64,000 nucleotides of DNA from Ciona savignyi (taxonomy: Eukaryota; Chordata; Ascidiacea; Phlebobranchia; Cionidae), in assembly GCA_000149265.1 (NCBI GenBank), contig CH001993.1, positions 1,144,611 to 1,208,610 on the forward strand, read 5' to 3'. The notes beneath the pieces are model-generated. The model was not told the DNA's origin. It worked only from the letters and a program-made list of their open reading frames with translations, and did no database searches. How positions within the stretch are numbered: the stretch's first letter is position 1; every line of letters begins with the position of its first letter. Both the position numbers and the translations under genes were made by a program. This document shows, in pieces, positions 51,301 through 61,500 of the stretch.

Positions 51301-53829
51301 ATAAAAGGCCCAGTAACAAAAATATAAGACAAATGTAGGTTGAAGAGACTTTTGTTAACTTGCCTTTTTCTAAGGCTCTTATGGTTTGATTTGTTTTTAT
51401 ATAAATTGGTTTCCCTAACCATAAAGCCATATTTCTAAATACAAATTTTAACGATACATAGCGACAAATAATTCTGATCCTCCCTCACCGTTATGAAGAT
51501 ACAAATTTAGATAAAAATTAGGGAAAAAGAACAAATAACCACCGTTGAAGATTGTATGTCGGAGCTGGTTGTATCGGTTCCGGCAACCTCACATCCTCAT
51601 CTGCATCTTCATCAAGTGAGTCATCCACCACTACTGTGTGTATATCATCATCATCATCATCATCCAGTTTAAACTGGTTGTAACTGGGCATCAATTCTGC
51701 AGCTATTGAGTCTTGTGGGACAAAGTGGGATTGACTATCAAGAGGTTGCTCATTTTCTGTCATAAAAAGTTAGTTATTAATAAGAAAATGATTTAGAAAA
51801 TTGGTACATAGAATTAAATTGATTATGTAATGAGTAAATTTAGTGATATAAGATATTACCAGTTGTATGAGGTGTTGGTTGCGAAGTAGAATCTTTTGCA
51901 GTTGCTCCGTTGTATAAAGGTTGGTTTGGTTGAGGCACTGCTGGGTATGACTTTACTGGTTTTCCTCCTGGCTTATTCTGTATATCAGAAACCAAATTAA
52001 ATAATTTAATGATTTATATAACATGAACTGTTGTTACACATTAGTAACTGTATTGATGGACCAGGTCCATGTATCTGAACCCAGCGGATTAATGGGTTCT
52101 ACCAAATTGAAGGAACGTGTCTATCACATACAACCCACTGCAATAGCTCCGGTAACCCGACGATGGGCGCGAGGTAATCTGACGATTGCTCGTGTGTTAA
52201 CCCCCTTGGTTTTCCCATTCACGGGGATAAAGATGAATATCCTATCCTATCCTATCCTATCTTATTCCATACCAATACCTTGATTCTGTTTATATCATCT
52301 GGATCATAGAAGTTTTCACTCAGTCTATCCAAACTTAAGTGAAGCTGAGCTTGCAAACTATCCGATATCCCAAGTTGGGGGTTTTCAAACTGAGTTGGTG
52401 GGCCAGGATGGGAAGTAGCTGAAAAAAAACATTAAAACTTAAAAATGTGGTTAAGTGAGTGGTTAGGTAGGCTATTCCGAATGGTATCTTTATTAAAACT
52501 GTTAAGTGTATCTTGTAACTTTTTAACTAGGAACAATTTATTTGGACATGGGCATGAATTATCCAGCGATGACAGTTGATGTCATAAATCTTACAAATTA
52601 CAAATTTTCTAAGCCAATTAATATCAAACCTATTATTGGAATAATGATAAGATATTCATGTCTATCACAGGTATTGGAAAATACAGAGGACGTTATAACA
52701 CAGGCAATAGTCAGAATACCCCAACTACAGTTGGCTTATGAGAGCTATTACAGTGCGGTGTTTAAATGGAGGCTGCTGTATTTAATTCAATTTGTATTCT
52801 CAGTGTTAGCATTTTACAGGTTTGTGTAGTTTTTGATTAACACATTAATTCATTGGGTTAAAGCAATGGCAGAGAAATGTCTTACTTAAGCACAACTAGC
52901 CAACAGCTGGCTTTGAAAAACCTTTTGGTTGTGATTCGATGTGCTACCACTAAGGTAACCAGCTGGACGCTTACAATACCAATTATATCGACATTTATTG
53001 CAAGCATATCGTAACCAATCAAAAATAAAGGGTAAAAATGGTACCATGTTCTTTATTATGCGGTTTATTACTCTCCCTTGATTGACCACGTTGAACAGCA
53101 TTTTCGTTGTTTTCTTGGAACTTTAAACGACGCCCACTGTTGGTAACGAATTCATTTTCATTCTCGACAGTTTGAGGTTGAGGAAATCCCACTCGAAATG
53201 TTCCCTTAAATATAATGAGTTAATAAATTGGAAAATTGGGAGGCAATTGAACTAAAATTGTCAGCAATTGTTTTATGCTAAATATGAACACTTAAAAATT
53301 TTAAAATAGATTTTGGACCCAATTATTTAGTAGTAGAAAAGGCAGATTACTGGTATATGAAAGTAGACCGCAAGGGGAAAGCCAAAAGAAAAAAAAGAAA
53401 GAAGTACCAGTAGGTTAGGGTTTAGCTGTGAAGTTTTGTAATGGTGGAGCAGTGCTTTTTAAAATAAAGTTGTTGATTGTGCATCTGCTTGATGTTTTGT
53501 TGGAAAAAAGTCGCCAATGTACGACGGAGTATCAGCTTAAAATTTTAAGTTAAATTTAAAGGCGTTTTAAGTTCAGTTTGCAGATTCAAGATTTTATTCA
53601 ATAATATAATAAAGAAAAAACGTAATTGATGCTGGCCAAGCTTCAATTTAAAATTTTGAAAAATCTAAGACTTCCAGTAACAGGATTTAAAGTGACAGCC
53701 CCTTTAGTTGGGTTAGCTTGCATTGGAGAGAAGGGAGAATAATTTGTTGAACCCCTCCTAAAGTCAAGTATCAGTATATCTAGGTTTATTATTTTATACC
53801 TGTTCAAACTCCAAACTGTCCTCTGTCAT
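42380..53829 (-). CDS. JHY: JHY-like cilia protein (C11orf63 family, tentative)
   Basis: Twenty exons: 53800-53829 (ATG), 53045-53204, 52279-52418, 51860-51977, 51543-51756, 51082-51231, 50367-50471, 49251-49363, 48735-48822, 48399-48496, 47862-48003, 47423-47549, 46984-47049, 46040-46175, 45592-45895, 44758-45115, 44201-44364, 43764-43850, 43057-43227, 42380-42625 (stop). Phases agree at every junction if one base is added in the 304-bp exon (at or before the G6 run near 45695), giving about 1005 codons. Most of the protein is Pro/Gln/Asn-rich, with an Asp7 run. The conserved part is C-terminal: KYTLNDYKSLKRDINLGGLG, then GKKYAEFIRQQHK, AINYARQVPRPKL and LLRSLRERHEREKVMVAA. I recall this as the pattern of vertebrate JHY, which is needed for motile cilia; that is memory, not alignment. 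Polyadenylation signal at 42236-42231. Confidence 0.8.
42710..42905 (+). mobile_element. Composite SINE, diverged
   Basis: Box B-like AAAGGTTGTGGTTCGAAACC, then CTGGCTGGTCG, GCGAATTAATGGGTTGAAC and CAACACATACTGCAATAACC. In the last JHY-like intron. Confidence 0.6.
46262..46568 (+). mobile_element. Composite tRNA-derived SINE, full length, well preserved
   Basis: The best copy in the window. Head GATGGTCTAGCGGTTAAGTG (box A), AAAGGTTGCAGGTGCGAAAC (box B). Central TGTCCTTGGGCAAGGCACTT domain, of the sort shared by many deuterostome SINEs. Body CCCAGCGGATTAATGGGTTC, then GTAACCCGACGATGGGCGCG. Tail of CCTAT units. Resembles the Ciona composite SINE Cics-1 as I remember it. Confidence 0.9.
50061..50359 (+). 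mobile_element. Composite tRNA-derived SINE, full length
   Basis: All segments of the family are present, with a (CCTAT)3-type tail. The tail stops about 8 bases from the splice donor of the JHY-like exon ending at 50367; the SINE is antisense to the gene. Confidence 0.88.
52075..52262 (+). mobile_element. Composite SINE, 5'-truncated, young
   Basis: Starts in the body at ACCCAGCGGATTAATGGG and runs to a clean (CCTAT)n tail. Very close to the 46262 copy. It ends about 17 bases from the splice donor of the JHY-like exon at 52279. 5' truncation fits LINE-driven insertion. Confidence 0.88.
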
Positions 53830-55328
53830 TATATAGAACTTATGTAGATTGGCTGGTAATCTTACAACAGCATTTACTACTGTATTTAGCCCAACTTATG
53901 AAAACTAAACGTCAAAGCAGTATCTGAAAGCTTCAAATCTTTAATCTCTCTAAATTCGTAGTGTCCTGTTAGGACAGCCAAAGACACTATATAGGTGGAC
54001 AGTCTGTGTTACAACGGCGTAAGTCAGATAAACTAAAATCAATTTTAATTTAAGGAAAAGTATAAAACTAAGAAACAAATAAAACCTTGTCTTCACGGAA
54101 ATAGCGTCGGGCCCTTGACAACTTTCAAAACAACGTTGTTTGTAGCGACACCAAGTGTAAAATATGCAGAGACATAAAGGAGTTTAAGATATTTTCATAG
54201 ACAATAATTTTTGGTGGTAAAAAATTCACATTATCTAATTTGGTATGGTCATGCGGCTGAATAGTTTACGTGGATTTACATAGAGTATTTCATTTAAAAA
54301 CGGAGCTAATAATGAACGCATCACGGGTTCGAAACTTTCGCTGACAAAAAACATGAGAAATTTGGAAAAAAAAACAATTTAGCGTGATTTGCGAAAAGTT
54401 GCAGAATTCATCACAAAAAAAGATGCGCAAGGATCAGAGATTGCAACGATTTTTACGAGAGGTCACTGAAGTTGGGTTTTTAAAGGGTCATCATACATGA
54501 TAAGAGAGCAAGGCTATTTTTTATTCCGCATGGTTTATCCAAAATTTACTAAATGCCGATAATGCTGAATTTAATTTTGACCAGAGTCAAGTCAGTTATT
54601 GCCCGCATCAGAAATATCTCTCACTTCTAAAAGCGGTCTTTGACAACTTATATAACAAATCATCATGTTGCGTAAAACACAGGCGAAGCCTATTTCGAGC
54701 GGTGAACATCAACCGTTTAAATTTTTAAAAAATATTAATTATTTAGCCTACAACACGCTGATATACCTCAGATAACCAGGCAGTGGGCACCAGGTATTTT
54801 AACGAACTCGTTTTCATTGTTTGTTATTGGCACTTGTTCAGCACAATAAACTACTGGAGTTATTAATCGTTTTCTAAGTGTCTTCCCTGAAGATAACCTA
54901 TTAGATTACGGCTGGTTTCGATTACAGCCGTTTGCCTAACGATCCGATGCGCCGCGTACCAGCGAACTGGCATGAAGTTTGACACACGTTACATTGATGT
55001 AATCCTAGATCAGTGCCTAAACAATGAACTATGGACATATGTTATCATATTTCTAATTAAACAATAAGAATTTCCATACATGGTAGGCTATATGAATAAG
55101 AAAACGTTGATTTATTTAAAGCAACATGTAATAACTTCTAAGAGGCACTGAAAACTTTTAGAATGAATAGTAGGAACAGTGACACAATTTCAGTAAATAA
55201 AATAATGACAGTGATTATATCAACACTGTATCAATAATATATACATAAGTTTACACATAAAATAAAAAAATAAAAATCGTTGTGATTTAAATGTCAAGCT
55301 GCTGCGGTCTGAAATCTTTGCCCAATCT
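53830..55328. other. Intergenic; no gene seen
   Basis: Upstream of the JHY-like ATG and downstream of the TEX55-like stop. SINE debris at about 54243-54350 (GGTTCGAAACTTTCG box B-like) and 54740-54830. Minus-strand AATAAA at 55116-55111 could end the TEX55-like mRNA. Confidence 0.45.
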
Positions 55329-55928
55329 CTACTCCGAAGGAGATGCATTTTTTATTACGTCAGCAATTTTTCGGTCTCGGTCGTTGATTAAATTCTGTAC
55401 TTCGTTTAACATAAATTTTAAAGGATCTTCGGGTCGAGTATAAACCATGTGTTCTGTGATTTCCTAAAAGAAAAATAATAGAATTTTAGTTTTTGAACGA
55501 TCTATTTGGATTTAGTTAATCGAGGTAACACTAGTTAACGCCCTAGTCCGTTGCCACAACCGCACAGAAAGAGTTTGGAGTAAGATTTATAAAGCACATG
55601 AACTTGACCTCCTTCCATACACCAGAAAGCCAGATAGAAATTTAACGAGCAATCCATGCTGCAGTTTCCGTAACGTTCGAGGTCATTTAAGAGCTAACCA
55701 CAGATCCCTATATGCCAACAGAGCTCATACCCGAAACAAGTGCAGAACATGATGTTTTTCCATGTAGGTAACCGCCCGATCGTAAGGATCTTCATAATTA
55801 GGCGGGGTCTCCGAATCAGCTCCGTCGTTTGCAGGGGTAATAGGTGTTCGTCGAGGGGTTTCCCCCTCCTTTTCTCGGTGTTCCACCGTTTCCGTCAACA
55901 GAACCGGTTTTTCCGCTGTATCTTCCAT
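55329..55928 (-). CDS. Small RIIa/DPY30-like protein, resembles the C-terminus of TEX55
   Basis: Two exons, 55731-55928 (ATG at 55928) and 55329-55463 (stop), join in phase 0 across a GTATGA...TTTTAG intron. The result is 110 residues. The N-terminal 45 residues are acidic, Pro/Thr-rich and probably unfolded. The C-terminal half reads EDPYDRAVTYMEKHHVLHLF then EITEHMVYTRPEDPLKFML and a helix, VQNLINDRDRKIADVIK. A PYxxAxxYMEKHxI...ITExxVYxxPEDPLxFM pattern is how I remember the end of TEX55 (C3orf30). That vertebrate protein is sperm-linked and binds the cAMP-kinase regulatory system through a RIIa-type dimerisation fold. Such domains dock onto amphipathic helices of anchoring proteins. Here the domain stands alone, with none of TEX55's long N-terminus. 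Orthology is inferred; the fold assignment is firmer than the name. Confidence 0.75.
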
Positions 55929-58518
55929 TCTTACTACTTTATAGTATGTCTAAAGTATTCTGTGAAGAACCAACGCGTAAGCAATTAGAACTACATCGAA
56001 ATAAAACTTGAACCACACACAAAATAATAACAGCCTATTTCACGGCGCGTAGGCAAACTGCCTTCTCGGTATATTAACACAATTTCAGCACGAAAACTCT
56101 AATCTGATTATTCTTTTCATGAAAACGTCCTGAACAATAGAAATGTTACCGAAGTAAGGTTGTAATATGACGCTTCACGATGGTTGTTTGTTTAGCTATT
56201 AATACCCGGTGAATCCATTGCCACTTTATTCCTCCTCTTCTGTAGGTTTAGCGCATGTGTGGCGACTATGGGTTGTGGCAAACACTATCTATATGCCATA
56301 CTAATTATAATCACATACCATGATCAGCAAACACAATATCTCGCCAATATACGCATATACAAGCCAATGGAAACTGTTTATCTTAAATTAGTGTGTATAT
56401 AGCTTAGACCTGTTTATTTGTTTATTCTCTCACTTGTGTAATTGATAAAATACTTGCTATCGCATACTGGCTACTCGTGAGGTTGCATATGTCGCTACGT
56501 TTTATAATTTAAGTCCAAACATCGCTGTGTAAACCGCGCGCTTGAGTAATAGTTCAATGAAAGAGCGACAAGCGTATTCGGTTGCTATGGAGACAGAGCG
56601 CGCGCACTCGTGAATTCGAGAACCATTGAAGCGAAGAGTGATGGGACTCTGTCTAGAACAAAGCACGGTCGCGAAAAGACTAAATACAAATCAAAATGAA
56701 TATATAATTGACAAGATTAATCTAATTATAGATTCCTTACTTGAAGAGTAGAATTACATGATCCAGTTTTTATTTATTCTAATCTAAGATCATATATGCT
56801 TTGTTTTTGATGGCTCTGGAACGCACGTTTTAATAGCGTGTTGGGGTAAAATGTAAAGTTTCACAGAGGTTACGATACTAAATTTGTAGGGCCAAGTCGT
56901 TTATTTGGTATGCGGGTGATTTGTTTCAATCCATCGCCGCTCGAAAAGAACTTAAACGATCTTAATCAATTAAGTATAGGATAGGATAGGATTAGGATAG
57001 GATATTCATGTTTATCCCCGTGAATAGGAAAACCAAGGAGTTTAACACACGGGCAATCGTCAGATTACCTCTCGCCCACCGTCGGGTTACCGAAGCTAAT
57101 GCAGTTTGCTATGCTTTTAAAACAACTTTATTCTTTGATTGGTTCATTTAAACTTACTAGGTCGAGTAGTGTCCAATAGGTGCCTTGCTAAGATGTAAAT
57201 ACTTTAGCAACCCTTGCAAACCCATCGCTATTTTACTAAAACCTTCATGCCAAATTAAAAATGTATTTCAAAAAACAAGATTGAACAGGGGTTAATAACA
57301 AAATAAATGCGCAACTACAATTAACCAGCACCTCTAAAGTAAACCAAAGCCATACAGCTGTACTGTATTAAAAACAAAGGTATAGAAAGTCCAACTAACC
57401 AGCAGAGCAGGTCGAAGTATTGCATTTATCTCTTGATACACCTGAGAACTGAGCACCCCGGTTGAGAACTACTGTCCAAGCTCATCAAACGTTGAGACAA
57501 AAAGTTGTAGTGATAGTTTTCTATATACATGCATTTCTTATTCGAATGTGTGTGTACAGTTATAAAAATTAAAATCGACTAGTAACAGTTAAGCTGTAAA
57601 CGCCGATACACAAGAATAATTACTAAGGCCACGACCCAAACCTCATATTTTAAAAGTCAACCAGGGATTCTACAAACAAATTCATGACATGTAGTTTGTT
57701 ATATTTTAGTTTACGGATGGTCTCTAAAAGATACGAGAAAAATATGAAAATTTACAATTTTTGTTGTATACCCGTCTCCCTACTCCAAACACTACATCGT
57801 TAAATTTGTCTTCTGAAACATTTTTAAAACACGGTAGTTTTTAGTTCTTAGTGGAATGACCAATATTGTGGTTTTTACTACAAAGCTAATAAGAGTCGCT
57901 GAGTCGTCACTATATGCACATTGCTGCAGTGGCTGTCAATTATTCGTGACCAAATATGTAGAAAATAAAGAAGGACTTGAAAAAGAATCAAATTCCTGAT
58001 AAAATCAACCGAGTATACTATATTGCTATGTACCTTAGCTTTAGCTTGACATGCAGGTAAGCACTTCGATTAATTGCCAAATATGGGAAAGTCTGCAGTT
58101 GAATCACTTCAGCCAGAGGCAGAGCAACGTAAAAAGCCGGCAACGGTATTTGCGGCAAAGAGATAATGTGCGTGTTAAACATACCTCAGCTCAAGTTTGA
58201 AGTTTATGGTGCTTCACTTAAATCGCAGAGCTTAGGCCACTGATAGAACCAATCGTTGAATAGTTAGCTAGTTGGTACCTTATACAAATGGTAAGATATG
58301 TTAATTAGGGCAAAGTTGTTTGAACTTTCGAGTTATTAACGCATGAACAGTCTTTTTTGCAGTTGTAAACACTGCCGATACCTATACGTGAGTCAATCGT
58401 GGCTTCAAGTTACTTGATTATGTTATAATACATTACAATGCTCGTCATTAAACGTACCTGGTCTAGGTAATAGACAGGTTTTACAGTTTGAAACGTCGAA
58501 ATTTGGTGGTTGATACCC
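55929..58518. other. Divergent intergenic region
   Basis: Lies between the starts of the TEX55-like gene (minus) and the WFDC1 homologue (plus), so it should hold both promoters. The stretch 56521-56660 is locally richer in GC and CpG (AACCGCGCGC, AGAGCGCGCGCAC). No coding exon seen. Confidence 0.45.
56975..57113 (-). mobile_element. 3' half of the composite SINE
   Basis: Minus orientation: AGGATAGGATAGGATTAGG tail, TTTATCCCCGTGAATAGG, GGGCAATCGTCAGATTACC and CGTCGGGTTACCG. The head and body are missing. Confidence 0.8.
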
Positions 58519-61500
58519 ATGGAACTGTTGGCCGTGTTCATTGCCATAACAGTATCCTTGGGTTTTGCTTGGCCGGTTGCCCGAAAGAGACTGAATGAGG
58601 TGAGACAATTTAGACGATTTTTTTGTTTTCTTATATTACAGTTTATATTTTCGTACTTTGGGGTTTCTGTACATGAGTCTATCGCGCTAATCGTTCAGTT
58701 CAATACCGCTTGAAGTGTAATACCTTGGTTACTGATGCGATAGCTACACAAGTTCTGCCGGTGTTCCGGAGATCGGGTGTCGATAATATATTTACGTAAT
58801 AAAGGTATTCGTCAAATCACTACCAGCACCAAATTTTAAAAATAGTTTTTTTTTAATCTCAAAATAATAACTTAAGCTCAGCCATATTATTAAGGTTTAT
58901 ACTAACAACACACATTGTATTGGAGAACGGGATATTTAATCAAAACTAAAAGTATATGCCAAAACAATTGATTAATCGTATGCCAAACAACTTCAAAATG
59001 CACGATTATTTATTTTTTAAACCAATTAATTGTTTTTATTATAGACTAACTTAAGTATTTCTATTAAAATGCAAACTTGACATTTTCATTTATGACGTCA
59101 TTAACAAACACCTAATCCTCTAAGGCCGGGTTCACACCAAAACGACAAAAACGTTTTTGTCGTGTCGGACCGACGTTTTTCAAATAGAACGCATTGTCTC
59201 TTATGCGCCGATTCACACCAGTCCGATTTTGACGCAAACGACACGTTTTTCTGTCGTACGACAAAAAAACATGTTTTTCAGGAATAGAACATGCGCTATT
59301 TTCTTACGACATGTTTTTTTGTCGGAAGAGTTTAATATCGTGAAATATCAGCATATACAATTGTTTTATTGCTAATATGCAGTACATATACTATTACTAT
59401 GGGATATAAATGTGTTTTAAAGTAAATACACTAGTTTTAATAATATTAGAGAGTTTAGATTGAAGTGAATATGGACTAAAGTGCACAGCAATTAGCCAAG
59501 ACAGATATATTTAGTTTAAAATCAGAAACTTAGTATGTTGTGATTAAATAGCCTAACAAATAATGCATAACATTAGTTTAACATCTCAGGTAAACCTGTT
59601 GTGTAGCCTAAACTGAACAAAACCAGTACCGGTACTTAAACGTACATAAATTTTCCCGATAGGCGATAGGTACAGGTTAAATATATATTTAGCCTGTAGA
59701 ATTATGGTGGATCCAAGCAAACTTCAACTACTAATTCAAGAATTGAATGTTAAGTTGGCAAAATATAAGCCTAATATCTCCAGTTCTGCATACCGGTATA
59801 TGAATTGAGTTGTACAAGAGTTAACTTGGACTTGGAATATTATTTGTAAAGTTTTGAATGAGACTGGTAAGTATGTAAAGTTTTGCATTTATAAATAGAT
59901 TATGTTCTATATGATTCTACTTTTTGTAAGTATCTAGCTAGTTATAAAAGCATTACAGATCCGGTTGCCAAACTACCCGTTACAAGTTGGATGTTAATTA
60001 TAATATTCAGCAAAACTTGTGTTAACCACTTTTGTACATAAGGATGTTTTATTGGTAAAAAGAAGTTTTGCATCTAGGCAATTATTAGATTACCACAGGC
60101 CATGAGTTCTCTAGCATTGATAATTGCATTGCCACAGTGAAACAAATATAATCAATCCTATAATCCTGTACACTTATTTTTTGGTCTTGTGGATTATGTA
60201 TATTAATGTTGAATAACACTGATATACATTTGTGTTTACAGCATGACTGGACCAGTTCCAGTAATTCAAATTCATTATCTGACAACACTGATACAGATAT
60301 GGAAATATTTTGCAATGAAACAGTCTGGTAGAATATCAATTTTACTTCTTCAAACTACTGCCAGTAACTGAAAAGTACATACCAGAGGCTACAGAACAAT
60401 GAAGTGTGCCCCAAAATAACAGAGAAAAAAGAAACCAGCAAATAATGCACACAAATAACCAAGGCAATGCTTCACTTTTTAAAATGTCGTAGTAACTTTC
60501 AAATGGTTTGCGAGCATCCCGATAAACATTTTGTTTTCAAACTAGATTAGTATCACTATTTAACTAAGTTACATTCCTGTATCCATTTTGTGCTGTGTAG
60601 TAAATTGTTGATGTTAATTGAGTTATTTCCATTTTAATTATCATGTTTATTGTTCTGCCTACAACACTTTCCATACTGCTTGTTTATATAGGTGATATGA
60701 ACTGTGAGCAATAACAAATGTCATTGTTTTATTTGTACAGATGAAACCAATACATTTACCCTCCCAATATATTTATCCGAGTTATTGTTTTTTAGTTGTC
60801 AAAGTGCAAAATATTGGCACAACTTTAAATTACTATGCCACACTTCTTAGGTTGATTCTGGTATAAAACTTGGCAGAAGAACAACCAAAATAACCTAAGA
60901 CACCTTTAGTACAGTTTTGGCAGCCATGTAGTGTACAAATGTTAAGGTCAAGAGTGTTTATCTTAAGGACTTAAGGTTGTAATACTGATTATATAGAAGT
61001 ATGTTTCTCTCTATAATTGGCTTTCAGTCTATTAGTAATTCAGGAAAAAGGTTGTCATACTTTAAAAATGTGATTTTTTCAGGTTCCATTAGCATGTTTA
61101 GTTTAAATATATATAGGATTTATCCAAGTTAATTGGTGTCCTATGACGATAGTACTCTGAATACCAATTAAAATTATGATGTCTTAACCTTTATTTTCAT
61201 ATAAAATTCTAGTTATAAGTGTTTATCCATACTCCCGCAAACCGTCGGACCGAAACACGTTTTATTGGTGTGAATCGACACAAAACAAAAAACGAAAAAC
61301 ACGCTTACGACAAAAACGTTTTTGTTGGACGTACGACAAAATGTCGTTCTGGTGTGAATCCAGCCTAACGCCGAGCGTTTCGCACCATGTTTATAAATAA
61401 ATAGAGAGAATCTATTACGTGTTTGGTGAGTTTAGCTTAATTTGATTCAATAATGAGACACAATTTAAATACTTCGAAGGATTTCCCCGGTCCTCGGTCC

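Noticed and set aside
52542-52829. Plus-strand 95-codon frame
   Set aside because: It lies wholly in an intron of the JHY-like gene, with no recognised domain and no splice evidence.
58456-58594. Minus-strand frame with Cys residues and good-looking splice sites opposite WFDC1 exon 1
   Set aside because: The plus strand gives a signal peptide and a phase-0 donor that complete WFDC1. The minus frame has no partner exons, so its splice-like ends are probably a coincidence of the complementary sequence.
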